Positions 8,806 to 18,139 are shown, numbered from the stretch's first letter. The stretch: DNA of 39,941 nt from Nitrososphaeraceae archaeon (GCA_016782225.1 JADDOW010000028.1:1-39941), one strand, 5' to 3'. The notes: a model not told the origin generated them from the sequence alone. Translations and numbers: made by a program.

Positions 8806-10674
8806 CTATCGCGATATAAATTCTGTTGCGATAATGTGCTTACATTTTACGTGTCTGAATGTAAAATCTGCACACGTGCATGTTTTGTTTTCTATATCAA
8901 CTTTGTAGAGTTTGTCTTTGTCGCTTCTACTTCTGATTATGTAGGTTTTTGTCTTTGTCTTTTGGCTGTTGTCATCTTGCGCTTCGTTTGCTCTTTCTTC
9001 TGTATGTTCCAGTATGTTGGGTTCTAAAAGCTTGGATTCCACTATGCTATATGCTTTTTCAACCCTTTTCTCAAAGCCTTCATTTCCAATAAAGTCTTTT
9101 TTTACCTTTGTTGAACCTGATTTGTCTTTTGGAACTTTTGATTTATATTGGCCTGCCGCTTTTCTTAACTGTTCTTTTCCTTTAACTGCATGATTTTCAA
9201 TGTCTGAGCCGCTTTCTATTGCCTTTTTTACCACTTCAATAACATTATCATCCTTAGTATCGGAAACATAAATCACATAGATTAGTGCAACATCTTTCCC
9301 CTCATGTTTTCTCAGTACTCTGCCTATTCTTTGAATTATTTGATTGATATTTGAGGTGGTTGCCATAATTATCTCTATTCTTACCTGAGGGACATTATAC
9401 CCTATTTCCAGGGTGTGCAATGACAAAAGTACGTTAAAGTCGCTACCCCATTTATTGAGTATCTTTTGTCTTTCTAGAGTTTTTACCTTGGCGTCAATAA
9501 TCTTTGCATTTATCCCCTGAGGTTTTAAAATGTCTCTTAATCTTTCAATAGATTCTATTGTTTCGCTAAAAACCATGATTTTTTCACCAGGAAATTTTTT
9601 TGATACTATGTCTGCTGCTGCGGATAGCTTATTTTCCGCATAGCTTAGCAATAGTTTTCTCTTTCTCACATTGGAAAACCATGCCTTTGCCATTCCGCTT
9701 GCAAATCCTCCCTTTTTCAATAACTCTGTCATTGAGTTGACATCATACCTTTTGAATCTATTTGAGATGTTCTTTATTTTGGAGGTGAATACATCATACT
9801 CTTTTGATTCCTTTTCGGTAAGGTTTACTTTAATGGGAATGACTACTGGTTTTGCAAGCCTTCTATCACTGACTGCCTCTCTTATGGAATATCTTTTTAC
9901 AGGCGGTAACACTGCTAAAATAGTGCTGTTTTTAAAGTCGGATTCATTTAGGGTGGCAGTGAGCCCTAGTATGGCTTTTTTAGGATCTTCAACTACCGTA
10001 TCAAAAATTTTGCTAAATGATTTTGCTGTATCTCTAATTAAATGCACCTCGTCAAATATTACCATATTTGAACGTCTGATTAAATTAAGATTCCTTATTA
10101 CGCTCTGATACGTACTTATCATTATCTCCCTTGTCTCTTTTCGTTCGCCAAAATATGCGCCAACTTTCTCTTTCTGAATACCATATGAGAGTAGCCTACT
10201 GATGGTTTGGTCAATCAATGAAATCCGGGGAACAAGAAACAAAATGTTAAAGAAAGAATAGTGGACATTTTTTGGATGATGATTATCATTCTTTGCAGAC
10301 TTGGCCTCCTCTGTTTCATTTGATTGGGTGAAACCTTCAACAGGGGTTAACTTGTTTAGCATTGATACACTGTTTTTTGTTTCACCCCTGTTACTATTAT
10401 AATATGAAGAAACTGATGATTTGATATAGCCTAAAAACCGTTTAGCGCATTCAAACGCTATTTCTGTCTTACCTGTTCCAGTGCTGTATAATACGGTTCC
10501 TCTAAAATTGTTGTCAATCCATGCATCAACTGCGGCAATTTGATCTTCCTTCAGGGTGAATGGGAATTGTAAAAGTGATATTGCTGGAATAAGTGTTTGT
10601 GGTGTTTTAGGAAAAGCTGTTTTTGATACTCCCATTACTTTTGCATTGATATTTTCTACTCTGTTATTGCTCAT
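8806..10674 (-). CDS. SF2 DNA/RNA helicase (XPB/Rad25-like) with C-terminal SWIM zinc finger
   Basis: ATP-dependent superfamily 2 helicase of the DEAD/DEAH or XPB-like group, 622 residues. Visible motifs: Q-motif-like FTLKEDQIAAVDAWI (39-53), Walker A STGTGKT (64-70), Walker B DEVH (208-211), motif III-like LTAT (238-241), and motif VI QRIGRVLRKHEGKD around 450. An Asn/Ser/Lys-rich insertion of about 50 residues (88-137) separates motif I from motif Ia. The last 25 residues form a SWIM zinc finger (C599-x-C601-x9-C611-x-H613), a fold that binds DNA or protein. SWIM fingers are known on SWI2/SNF2 helicases; with this XPB-like core it is less usual. A role in DNA repair or remodelling is likely. 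No operon. Confidence 0.88.
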   Translation of the reverse strand: MSNNRVENINAKVMGVSKTAFPKTPQTLIPAISLLQFPFTLKEDQIAAVDAWIDNNFRGTVLYSTGTGKTEIAFECAKRFLGYIKSSVSSYYNSNRGETKNSVSMLNKLTPVEGFTQSNETEEAKSAKNDNHHPKNVHYSFFNILFLVPRISLIDQTISRLLSYGIQKEKVGAYFGERKETREIMISTYQSVIRNLNLIRRSNMVIFDEVHLIRDTAKSFSKIFDTVVEDPKKAILGLTATLNESDFKNSTILAVLPPVKRYSIREAVSDRRLAKPVVIPIKVNLTEKESKEYDVFTSKIKNISNRFKRYDVNSMTELLKKGGFASGMAKAWFSNVRKRKLLLSYAENKLSAAADIVSKKFPGEKIMVFSETIESIERLRDILKPQGINAKIIDAKVKTLERQKILNKWGSDFNVLLSLHTLEIGYNVPQVRIEIIMATTSNINQIIQRIGRVLRKHEGKDVALIYVIYVSDTKDDNVIEVVKKAIESGSDIENHAVKGKEQLRKAAGQYKSKVPKDKSGSTKVKKDFIGNEGFEKRVEKAYSIVESKLLEPNILEHTEERANEAQDDNSQKTKTKTYIIRSRSDKDKLYKVDIENKTCTCADFTFRHVKCKHIIATEFISR

Positions 10675-11021
10675 GGCATGGATTCAACAATAATTGTTCT
10701 TTTGCAGTGGTCATTTTGGTAAATATCTTGTATAATAATGAACTTTTTGGTTATTATATCTTTGTAATCTGGGGATCTTTATCTCATACGGGAAAACTAA
10801 AAGTTGAAACCTAAAAGGATCTTTAATCAAATGGCTTCCCTTATGTTGTGTTTTCCTTATTGCTATACTTATGTAAGATTGCGCTATAATTACAATACTG
10901 ACGCCCTATACTGGGATAATGAGGGGCAAAATCTAATCTCGCCTTGAGTATTTAAAACAATTTCCTATATGAACTGGAACATAACAATAATAATGCATTT
11001 AAAGTACTTTTATTTTCTAAA
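10675..11021. other. Divergent promoter region, helicase / MFS transporter
   Basis: 347 bases, AT-rich, carrying both promoters. A TATA-like ATTTAAAGTA at about 10997-11006 precedes the MFS start. I see nothing else. Confidence 0.5.
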
Positions 11022-12317
11022 GTGTCATTTCTTACCAGATCCCTTTCTGCTCCTGTTCTATCTTTGATATTTGCAAGAGTGCTTTATGCAATAAATTGGT
11101 TTAATATCTCTTCCATATTTTATCTGATTTTAATTGATTTTAGGCAAGATGTCTCTATGCTAGGATTAGTTACAGCCAGTTTTCTTTTGGGTATAGGTAT
11201 CTTTCAGGTTCCTGCTGGAATACTTGCTGCAAAATATGACCCAAAAAAAATTGCAGCGTTCGGAATAATTATGTTATCCATATCATCTCTCCTCTCTGGA
11301 CTTGCAACAGAGTTATTCCAAATAGCAGTTCTACGGTTTCTTGTGGGGGTTGGAATGGCCTTTTTCTTTGGACCAAGTGTCATTTTGATTTCTGCTTATT
11401 TGGGCAAAGGTTCGGATGGTCTTGGGGTCGGTATACTAAACTCTGCTCACTCATTAGGGGGGATAATTGGAATGTTTGGTTGGATAGTAATTGCGCAAAA
11501 TGTTGGTTGGAGGGCAAGTTTGATAGTTAGCGGTATGTTAGGGATTATGACTGGATTATTTTTAATTTATGGATTGAAACAAAAAAGACAACAACAGCAA
11601 CAACATGATGGGGATAAGAAGGATGATGGGCGTCTACAACACCCTTTGCATAATGGTTTTAAATTAAGGACAAACGATAAAGAACATAGGACACAACAAT
11701 CGGATTTTAAAATAAAACTCTCAGATTTAAGACGGGTCTTAATCAACAAACAAATGATCATTGTAGGCCTTTCATTACTTGGAATACAAATAGGCTGGAA
11801 CCTAGTCTCTACATTTGTTGTTCTCTATTTAAAAAATGATTTGCATGTAAACCCGTACTTTGCCGGTATGGTTGCTGGTCTTGCAATGGTGTTTAACGTT
11901 GTATTTGCCCCAATATTTGGTCGGATTTACGATAAAACAACAAAAAGGCGTAACCGCAATCTTGGAATAATATTGCTAATTGCATGTGGTGTTGTTGTTT
12001 CAGCTAATATCGCATTATTTTCTTTAGAAAATATCTATGTCATAGTTCTTTCAATCATAATGATAGGAATTTTTATTTCAGGGGGTTTTGTTGTCCCATA
12101 CACAAAAGCAAGGGAAATAGCAATAATAAAACTGGACCAACGTCATTATGAAACTCTTGCTGTAAGTTTTGTTAATGGTCTGTCTTTGTTTGGGGCCTTT
12201 TGGGTTCCATTTGTTTTCTCCATGATTGTGTTATATTTTGGCTATCCTACTGCATGGCTGATAGGTGGTTTTCTAACCATATTATTTATAATTCCAATAG
12301 TTAAACTTGCGCTTTAA
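11022..12317 (+). CDS. Major facilitator superfamily transporter
   Basis: 431-residue secondary transporter with about 12 predicted membrane helices in two six-helix halves. The first half contains an MFS-type loop after TM2 (AAKYDPKKIAAFG) and the helix AVLRFLVGVGMAFFFGPSV; the second half repeats it with GRIYDKTTKRRNR. The cytoplasmic central loop (about 187-240) is low-complexity, rich in Gln, Asp, Lys and His (KQKRQQQQQHDGDKKDDG). The start is GTG at 11022, behind a TATA-like box. The substrate cannot be told; drug, sugar-phosphate or organic-anion permeases all look like this. It converges on the broken ferritin gene and has no operon partner. Confidence 0.85.
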   Translation: MSFLTRSLSAPVLSLIFARVLYAINWFNISSIFYLILIDFRQDVSMLGLVTASFLLGIGIFQVPAGILAAKYDPKKIAAFGIIMLSISSLLSGLATELFQIAVLRFLVGVGMAFFFGPSVILISAYLGKGSDGLGVGILNSAHSLGGIIGMFGWIVIAQNVGWRASLIVSGMLGIMTGLFLIYGLKQKRQQQQQHDGDKKDDGRLQHPLHNGFKLRTNDKEHRTQQSDFKIKLSDLRRVLINKQMIIVGLSLLGIQIGWNLVSTFVVLYLKNDLHVNPYFAGMVAGLAMVFNVVFAPIFGRIYDKTTKRRNRNLGIILLIACGVVVSANIALFSLENIYVIVLSIIMIGIFISGGFVVPYTKAREIAIIKLDQRHYETLAVSFVNGLSLFGAFWVPFVFSMIVLYFGYPTAWLIGGFLTILFIIPIVKLAL

Positions 12318-12442
12318 CTTACATTTTGGAGTTGCACTAAATAATGGGTTTTCCCCCCCGATCAATACCGTTCAATCATTAGGTTGATGACTGTAAGGAC
12401 TTGATACTATAACGATCCCAAACTGTTGGCGGTGATAGGCTA

Positions 12443-12476
12443 GTTTTTTTTTGCATCCACTTTTTTCCCTTTTTCC
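12443..12476 (+). terminator. T-tract terminator region after MFS gene
   Basis: Two oligo-T/pyrimidine runs (nine Ts, then TTTTTTCCCTTTTTCC) lie about 125 bases after the MFS stop codon. This is a plausible archaeal termination zone; the distance makes it tentative. Confidence 0.3.
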
Positions 12477-12594
12477 TCTCCGTCGTTATCTGAATAACAA
12501 AAATTATGCCTAATTTTTTTGGAGTTTATGTGATTATTATTTGATAAAACCACCATGAATTAATTTGGAACATACGGAAAAAATATAAAATTGA

Positions 12595-13079
12595 TTACAA
12601 ATTTGATCCTAGGTTTTCCCATTGCTCCTCATCAGATACTTCATCCTCTAATAATTCCTCAAATATCTCATGGGTTACAACATCTGTCATTCTGTACTTT
12701 TCACTCAACTTACTGTATGCTCCGATGGCACATGCCTCAGCATCTAACACATCTTGTATTACTTGCTTTATATTGGATGGATCGGAAGGTGGTGCCTTAT
12801 AGCCGCATGCTGAATTTTGAATCAGTTTATCAAACTGCATTATTGGAGTTCCGCCTAACTGTATTATTCTGTTTGCAAGTCTTTCGCGTGTAGTAGCTCA
12901 TCAGCTGATTGTTTTATGAGAATTTGTTTTACTGTATCTGCATCCATTCCTCTTATCCACTGGGCAGTCAGCCAGTATTGGTAGTGCGCTAGCCACTCAT
13001 CTGCATATGCCTTTTGTAAATCTGAAATTACCTCTTGAAGATTTGCTTTTACTATCTCCTTTCCTTTTCTCTCATACAA
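12595..13079 (-). pseudogene. DPS-like ferritin (thioferritin type), interrupted by a one-base deletion
   Basis: Ferritin-like diiron protein that would store iron and detoxify peroxide. The first frame (13079 to 12864) gives 71 residues ending ELLHAKDLQTE; the second frame resumes with LANRIIQLGGTPIMQFDKL and runs to 12595. Restoring one A in the AAAGA tract (plus-strand T run at 12882-12884) gives HAK-R-LANRIIQLGG and a continuous protein of about 161 residues, normal for the family. Diiron ligands are visible: DEWLAHYQYW, DELLHAK (ExxH), DAEACA, EELLEDEVSDEEQW. Two Cys lie 25 residues apart (NSACGY and EACA), as described for archaeal DPS-like thioferritins. The promoter has a TATA box and an upstream palindrome. 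It is either a true pseudogene or a sequencing deletion. Confidence 0.8.
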
Positions 13080-13092
13080 TTTACTTGATTTT

Positions 13093-13131
13093 GATTATAT
13101 AAATACGGCTGTTGTTGATATCCAATTGGAT
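13093..13131 (-). promoter_or_regulatory. Ferritin promoter with palindromic operator-like site
   Basis: Reading the minus strand, TTTATATAATC (13103-13093) is the TATA box just before the ferritin ATG. Immediately upstream lies the perfect 12-base palindrome ATCCAATTGGAT (13120-13131). Its position next to the TATA/BRE fits an operator, perhaps for a metal or redox regulator. A longer version of the same palindrome occurs at 27148-27163. Confidence 0.4.
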
Positions 13132-13499
13132 TGATTGAATTTCATGGGACTTAGCATTTGTGCAACACCCTGTATTCTGTTTATGTGTCTAAAATAAACC
13201 AAAACATGCTGACCGGGATCATTTGATTTGAATAATATTTGGGGGTGTTGTTTGAATGAAACTCAATATTATATAACCTAATAATTAGTTGTAATGGGAA
13301 TTAAACAACTTGTTTTAGTGGTTTTAGGCAATAGACACATTATTCAGTTCAAGTGAGTTTTGTTTGGTATTGTCGACTCCTCCCAGGAATTTGTGTTTTC
13401 TTTTTGGATATCCTGTCTGCTGAATTGTGTTTTGCAAAAAAAACCTGCAATTTTTAGTATGCCTATAGACTATGTTGGCTATGTGTAAATGGTATTATC
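13132..13499. other. Intergenic region upstream of broken membrane gene
   Basis: AT-rich spacer of about 370 bases. Only short frames with early stops are seen. Confidence 0.5.
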
Positions 13500-13785
13500 T
13501 TGGAGGCCATACTAAAATCAACCTTAAAGCGTCAATTGCCCTATCTCATAGGGGGAGACCATAACCGGTATTATTGCTACATATTACTATGGGTTCTTAT
13601 TTTCTATAGTGGTTAACAGTATTGCTTGGTTTGTTATATCGACTGTTGTTAACAAATCCTATTGGAATTACACGGGTTTTAAGGATGAAATGCATCTTAT
13701 TTCAAAATATGCCGTTCACAGGAAAAAGAACATATCTAAAAAAAATGACATCTTGATAAAGCCGTCGATAAAAGTTAACAGATAA
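13500..13785 (+). pseudogene. Frameshifted small membrane protein gene
   Basis: Two adjacent frames look like one protein. The first (from TTG 13500) reads LEAILKSTLKRQLPYLIGG and then degrades. The second, open from 13552 to the TAA at 13785, reads TITGIIATYYYGFLFSIVVN, continues SIAWFVISTVV, then a basic tail. Joining them at the GGGGG run (13551-13555) requires removing one G. The result would be a basic amphipathic N-terminus, one or two membrane helices and a Lys-rich C-terminus. Neither frame has an ATG; a GTG at 13609 could start a 58-residue remnant. I do not recognise the family. It could be a decayed gene or an indel in the G run. Confidence 0.4.
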
Positions 13786-14039
13786 TAGAGAGCAAGTTTC
13801 TATAAACCGTAAACAAGATTATTTTTCTTAAAAATAACGCTATTGAATCATTCGTTTGATGGTTTTGTTATTACGGTGATGAAAACCAAAATAAAGGACA
13901 TTGGTTTGTCATTTTATTTAACGATTTGGAAGCACCATTAAATATAATGGATAAAGCGTATACAGAGAAACGAAATCGATGTTGCCTTTAATTTCAACCA
14001 GTACATGATAATATGCTTAACAATAAAAACAAGAAAAAC

Positions 14040-14330
14040 ATGCCTATAGTATTGAACAGAGATCTAACTGAAAAGGAAACATGGGAAATCATAAAACCTG
14101 TTTGTAGAGAGTTATACGAATTAGTGAATGAAGGGAATATCCAGTTTGTATCTGGAATGCATAATGTAAGTGATGGGACATATAAAATAAACCTAAAAAG
14201 TAACCGTTTACATTTTGCATCAAGAGGGCTAAAAGATAGTATTGGAGACATAGAGTATAATCATGGGAAAATTAGGATAGGTTTGCGATCAAATGGCATT
14301 CCTGCAAATGTTTTTGTGGATCTAACCTAG
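14040..14330 (+). CDS. Hypothetical soluble protein
   Basis: Unrecognised 96-residue protein starting MPIVLNRDLTEKETWEIIKP (an ATG nine codons upstream at 14013 is the alternative). It appears helical in the first half and beta-rich in the second, where KINLKSNRLHFASRG and GKIRIGLRSNGI suggest alternating strands. No Cys pairs, no membrane segment. A TATA-like TAAATATAAT at about 13937-13946 would give a leader that contains a ten-codon mini-ORF (13979-14008, MLPLISTST) just before the gene, which might affect translation. The gene is solitary and function is unknown. Confidence 0.55.
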   Translation: MPIVLNRDLTEKETWEIIKPVCRELYELVNEGNIQFVSGMHNVSDGTYKINLKSNRLHFASRGLKDSIGDIEYNHGKIRIGLRSNGIPANVFVDLT

Positions 14331-14719
14331 AGGTGGGGTATGGTAAAAAACTTCATTTTAAACCCGATCTGGGGAGAAAAACTTGGGCATATGCCATCAT
14401 CATACGCAAATTGCACACAATGCTGGATATCTGTATCATTATTGTTATTGTCATTTTGTGTTGTAGTCCTTAATTTGCAAACATGAAAAGATTTGAGGAA
14501 CTTCTGTAACCGCTGAATAACAAAGTGGATGAGGTCTTTACCGTGAATGGCGCTTGATTTTGTCATCTACCGTAATAATTGCTTATGGTGGGCTAAAACT
14601 ACTTTTCGAAATTAGTAAATGAATGCTCTCGTTATTATGATTGTCTTTTATTCCTAATTAAGTATTGAAAATGCCATTTATTATTCCAAGCATAATATAT
14701 ATTCAATAAAGGTGCAGTA
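14331..14719. other. Intergenic region
   Basis: About 390 bases. A minus-strand frame of 79 codons exists at 14327-14566, but its composition is not protein-like. A TATA-like AATATATATT about 25 bases before 14720 belongs to the next gene. Confidence 0.45.
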
Positions 14720-14956
14720 ATGGGTATGAGAAAACCTGGAAACCATGGTGGTTTTGGCAATGGGCTACTAATGCGATTACTAGCCTATCTCTTGACTACC
14801 TTTATCATTCCGTTTGCAATCAACATGGTAAAAAGAAAATTAGTAGAAAGACAGCGCCTTGATTGCTACAAGTGTCACGGCAAGTTAGAGGTGATTAATA
14901 ATGGCGAATATTATTGCAAGAATTGCAAGATCATTAGAATGGGCAATGAGTATTAG
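14720..14956 (+). CDS. Small membrane protein with C-terminal zinc ribbon
   Basis: 78-residue protein. A Gly-rich N-terminus is followed by one hydrophobic helix at about 16-36, a basic stretch (KRKLVERQR), and a four-Cys zinc ribbon: C49-x2-C52 and C66-x2-C69 (CYKCHGKLEVINNGEYYCKNC). The ribbon should face the cytoplasm after the basic segment. TATA spacing supports the ATG at 14720. Membrane-tethered ribbons of this kind are frequent small proteins in archaea, with possible roles in translation, secretion or regulation, but I cannot assign one. Confidence 0.65.
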   Translation: MGMRKPGNHGGFGNGLLMRLLAYLLTTFIIPFAINMVKRKLVERQRLDCYKCHGKLEVINNGEYYCKNCKIIRMGNEY

Positions 14957-15594
14957 TCAGAGCAAATGTTGCGAAATCGATGCCATGATGATTTGTTTTT
15001 GTTGAAATTGCAACATCATTGGTGTATTTCATAAGGATGCATACCGAAAGTATTTTTAATTTCTAAGTGGTCTTTTTTACAGTAAAGTGGTTATGTATGG
15101 ATATTTACCAATCAATGGCTAAAAGAATAAAGGAACATGATCAACTGCACTCCAAACCGGGACTGGTTGCACTATAATTCCCATTATCTATTGGGTCTTT
15201 CTTTTGATGCCATGCAAAGCCAATCATTATAGTTCTCTGCATGACTTGCCTGGAAGAAGATAATTATTTTACCTCGCAATACGAGCCGCTATTGTCTCGG
15301 AAAAACAACCTGAAGGTTTGTTTATGCTGGAATATAAAAAAAGACCATCTATGAGTTTTTAGAAATCCTTTTTAATAAGCCTATTGAATTATGGCAAAAA
15401 GGGCCTAACTATAATTAAAAACACCCATATGATATTTTGTTATCCTATACAGGTAACTTGAATGTGTTACTGTAGAATTAGTTCATATTGCGCTAAATTT
15501 GATGGCGTGTCTTTAGATTACCTTTGCCTCAAAAGCCGATGAGACGCCAATAAACAATATATTGTTTGATTGTCCCTAAATTCTGATATATATA
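14957..15594. other. Intergenic region
   Basis: About 640 bases without a convincing gene. Only micro-frames of 20-32 codons exist, such as a minus-strand one inside 14950-15050. No repeat or RNA gene is recognised. Confidence 0.5.
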
Positions 15595-16542
15595 ATGGTG
15601 ACTAAAAATTCCAACAATAACACGTTCTATATCCTATCCATTGTAATTTTGCTTTCGATGACAGGGGGTATAATGTTCCCTTCAGTTGGAATTATATTTG
15701 AACCTTATTTGCTATTGTGGCTTGGGCTGTTGTTGTTTTTTAATTTAATTCGGTTGGATGTCACTGACCTGGTGCCTATATTCGCCAGCCCAAAGAACCT
15801 GTTGATATTGACAATAGTAAAGCTGGGCGTTATCCCATTAGGGCTGTATTTTATCATGAATTATGCTGTATATCCAAAACCTTCTACAGATGCCATATTG
15901 TCTATATTCCTATTGTCTGGTGTTTCTACGGGTCTTGGATCACCATTTGTTGCAAACTTTGTGGGTAGTAAGTTGCCTATTATAATAGGGCTGATAATAA
16001 CCACATCATTTGCTGTCCCGTTTATCTTGCCTGCTTTGGTATACCTGTTGTTTAAAAGCCAATTTTCAATTCCTATACTTGATATGGTGCTTCTATTATC
16101 AGGAGCGTTACTTGTCCCTTTAGCAGCAAGTCATATTATGAAAAAATATGCGTATGCAACAGCACAAATGCTGGACAAAAAGTCCTTGATTTTTTCCATT
16201 GTTTTCATATTTTTAATGAATTTCGGGGTATTTGCAAAATACTCTCATTATTTCTTTTTTGACATTGCATTTGTAATGAATAATGTTCTAATTGCATTTT
16301 TGCTGTTTTGCGTATATGGTTTTGTAGGGTATACTTTCGCACGATTAATGGGCCTTGACAAACAGGGCAGGATTTCAGCATTCATTGCAATGACCTGGGT
16401 AAATAACATGCTGGTAGTGGTATTTGCCCAACAGTTCTTTAGTGTACAGATAGCTGCATTATCTGCCCTTTTTAATGTCCCTTACTATGCAGGAATCCTG
16501 ATTTTGAAACTGACTTTGGCACGAGAAATCCGGCATAGATAA
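15595..16542 (+). CDS. BASS family (bile acid:sodium symporter-like) transporter
   Basis: 315-residue integral membrane protein with about nine or ten hydrophobic helices. It fits the bile acid/Na+ symporter superfamily in length, in the N-terminal helix hairpin and in the segment LLSGVSTGLGSPFVANFVGS, equivalent to the family's conserved broken-helix region, with a second crossover-like segment (AFIAMTWVNNMLVVVFAQQF). Family members carry organic anions, pantoate, 2-keto acids or, in the ACR3 branch, arsenite. No ACR3-type Cys signature is visible, so an organic-anion substrate is more likely. The gene stands alone on the plus strand. Confidence 0.7.
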   Translation: MVTKNSNNNTFYILSIVILLSMTGGIMFPSVGIIFEPYLLLWLGLLLFFNLIRLDVTDLVPIFASPKNLLILTIVKLGVIPLGLYFIMNYAVYPKPSTDAILSIFLLSGVSTGLGSPFVANFVGSKLPIIIGLIITTSFAVPFILPALVYLLFKSQFSIPILDMVLLLSGALLVPLAASHIMKKYAYATAQMLDKKSLIFSIVFIFLMNFGVFAKYSHYFFFDIAFVMNNVLIAFLLFCVYGFVGYTFARLMGLDKQGRISAFIAMTWVNNMLVVVFAQQFFSVQIAALSALFNVPYYAGILILKLTLAREIRHR

Positions 16543-16764
16543 CCAAAATTGTATGATCCTGTCTGTTTGATTTTTGGAAAATATGGCGTTTTATTCTTTT
16601 TATGCTCAATTACAGCCACAGGCCATTCATTTTCCATTTTTCCTGATTGATCCATAGACTATCGCGCCATTATCAAAACAAAAAATCAGGGTCAAATAAT
16701 GTCTTTAACATCTCAATTAGATATTTACATTGCACCGTGGGTATGTTACATTGGCCGCATAAAA

Positions 16765-17241
16765 ATGGACATGGAAAGACTTTACAAAAAGTACAGAAAC
16801 TATATTCTCTTCAATAAGAATATTATTATTTCTGGAATATTTGCCTTCTTTGGGGGCGCACTATTCACTCAGCTATACACACAATATGATGCCAACAACC
16901 TTGCTAATTCACTGGTTACGCTGTCAATAGAATACGGGATATACATTCCGCTTTTCGCATTGTTATTTTACATGGATAATAAAAAAAGATATGTTGATCC
17001 TTCTACAGGAGAGAAAGATCATGGGAAGATAAAGGCTGATATCAAGAAATTAATCACTGCGTTTTCCATTTCAGAGGTGATATTCTCTTTTGCAAAGATA
17101 TCCATCCATTATGAGTTACTTCAGCTGCGTTTAGTTGAACCATACCAAGCATCGATGATTGGTTCACTTGTAGCATGGGTAATATTTTTGGTATCAATAA
17201 ACTTGAGCATAAAGGCTGTAAAGCTTTTTCGCCAAAAGTGA
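16765..17241 (+). CDS. Conserved-type membrane protein, about four helices
   Basis: Unrecognised integral membrane protein. From the ATG at 16765 (MDMERLYKKYRN) it has 158 residues with helices at roughly 21-40, 48-70, 100-118 and 130-150. A charged loop (MDNKKRYVDPSTGEKDHGKI) lies between helices two and three. An in-frame ATG at 16699 would add 22 residues that are not obviously part of the domain. I prefer the later start because a TATA-like GATATTTAC lies about 40 bases upstream and the basic MERLYKKYRN segment suits a membrane-protein N-terminus. No family or function assigned. Confidence 0.6.
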   Translation: MDMERLYKKYRNYILFNKNIIISGIFAFFGGALFTQLYTQYDANNLANSLVTLSIEYGIYIPLFALLFYMDNKKRYVDPSTGEKDHGKIKADIKKLITAFSISEVIFSFAKISIHYELLQLRLVEPYQASMIGSLVAWVIFLVSINLSIKAVKLFRQK

Positions 17242-17291
17242 ATCTGTAGCATTTTGTTAATTCAATCTGATTTAATATGATTTAATTCAAT

Positions 17292-17501
17292 ATGTGGCCT
17301 ATCATCATATTGACATACCTCGGGGGACCTTTATTTTATAATATTGTTTTACTGCATCTTTTGATGTTTTGGTTATTGCAAAGCCGCCTTGGTTTAGGCA
17401 TTTTTTTATTGTCAAATGTGCTGTTGGGCATTAAAGAAAGTTTTGGGGTATTCATGATTATAATGGATAAAAATAAAAACTGTAAGAAACCAAGACATTA
17501 A
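17292..17501 (+). CDS. Putative small membrane protein
   Basis: 69-residue frame with two hydrophobic stretches (about 2-29 and 33-58) and a basic tail (DKNKNCKKPRH), consistent with the positive-inside rule. It starts 50 bases after the previous membrane gene and could be cotranscribed with it. The upstream ATTTAATATG could be its own TATA element. No homology is recognised; a chance AT-rich hydrophobic frame is possible. Confidence 0.35.
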   Translation: MWPIIILTYLGGPLFYNIVLLHLLMFWLLQSRLGLGIFLLSNVLLGIKESFGVFMIIMDKNKNCKKPRH

Positions 17502-17814
17502 ACAACCGTGTGGCAATGGATGATTGGGTGTGTGATTGCCGTTATGGTCAAGCTGTGCTGCAAGAGTTGGACTTAAATGCTACTGATTTATTATCCTATG
17601 TCCGCATTAGCATAGATTGCTAAAAATACGCTGCGGTGTGTTTTCATTTGCAATGACCGGGTTGGGATGCCTGTATAAGAACAGGCAGCACAGTAAGAAA
17701 ATACATCTGGAGTTAAAGCAATAAGATTGCAATAATTTGACTTTTGTTCGCTTTAATAAATAGTAGTAGTTTATACCGCAAGAGATTTAAATGATAATAT
17801 ATACTAAGAGTGTG

Positions 17815-18138
17815 ATGAAATACATTACAGTATTACTACTCGCGGTATTTTTAATACCATTCGTTCCAAATGTAAATGCACAAAATATCTTGGATCAAAT
17901 TACTGGCCCAATTAAAGAGCTTACAGGGGGCGCAGGCCAAGCAGCAAATAATACAGGAGAACAAGCCGGACAAACAGGAGAACAAGCCCAACAATCAGCA
18001 GGCCAAGCCGGACAAAACATGACCAGTACAGCAGGCCAAGCCGGACAAAACGCAACTAGTGCTACAGGCGGGAATAATACTGCCGGTGGCGCTGGCGGCG
18101 TTGGCGATATGTTAGGCAATCTGATACCAGGCCAATAA
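17815..18138 (+). CDS. Secreted Gln/Gly/Ala repeat protein
   Basis: 107-residue exported protein. The signal peptide MKYITVLLLAVFLIPFVP ends near NVNAQ. The mature chain begins with an amphipathic helix (ILDQITGPIKELTGGAG) and continues with near-repeats of the type AGQAGQN/TGEQAGQTGEQAQQ, with NMT and NAT sequons, then a Gly/Ala-rich end. At DNA level the CAGGCCAAGCCGGACAAAA unit is repeated within 18000-18050. I start it at 17815 rather than 17791 because only the later Met gives a normal signal peptide, and TTTAAAT about 27 bases upstream fits a leaderless transcript. Probably a cell-surface or matrix component; compare 7067-7444. Confidence 0.7.
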   Translation: MKYITVLLLAVFLIPFVPNVNAQNILDQITGPIKELTGGAGQAANNTGEQAGQTGEQAQQSAGQAGQNMTSTAGQAGQNATSATGGNNTAGGAGGVGDMLGNLIPGQ

Positions 18139-18139
18139 A

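Noticed and set aside
14327-14566. Minus-strand 79-codon frame overlapping the stop of the 14040 gene
   Set aside because: Overlaps a better gene and has non-protein-like composition.
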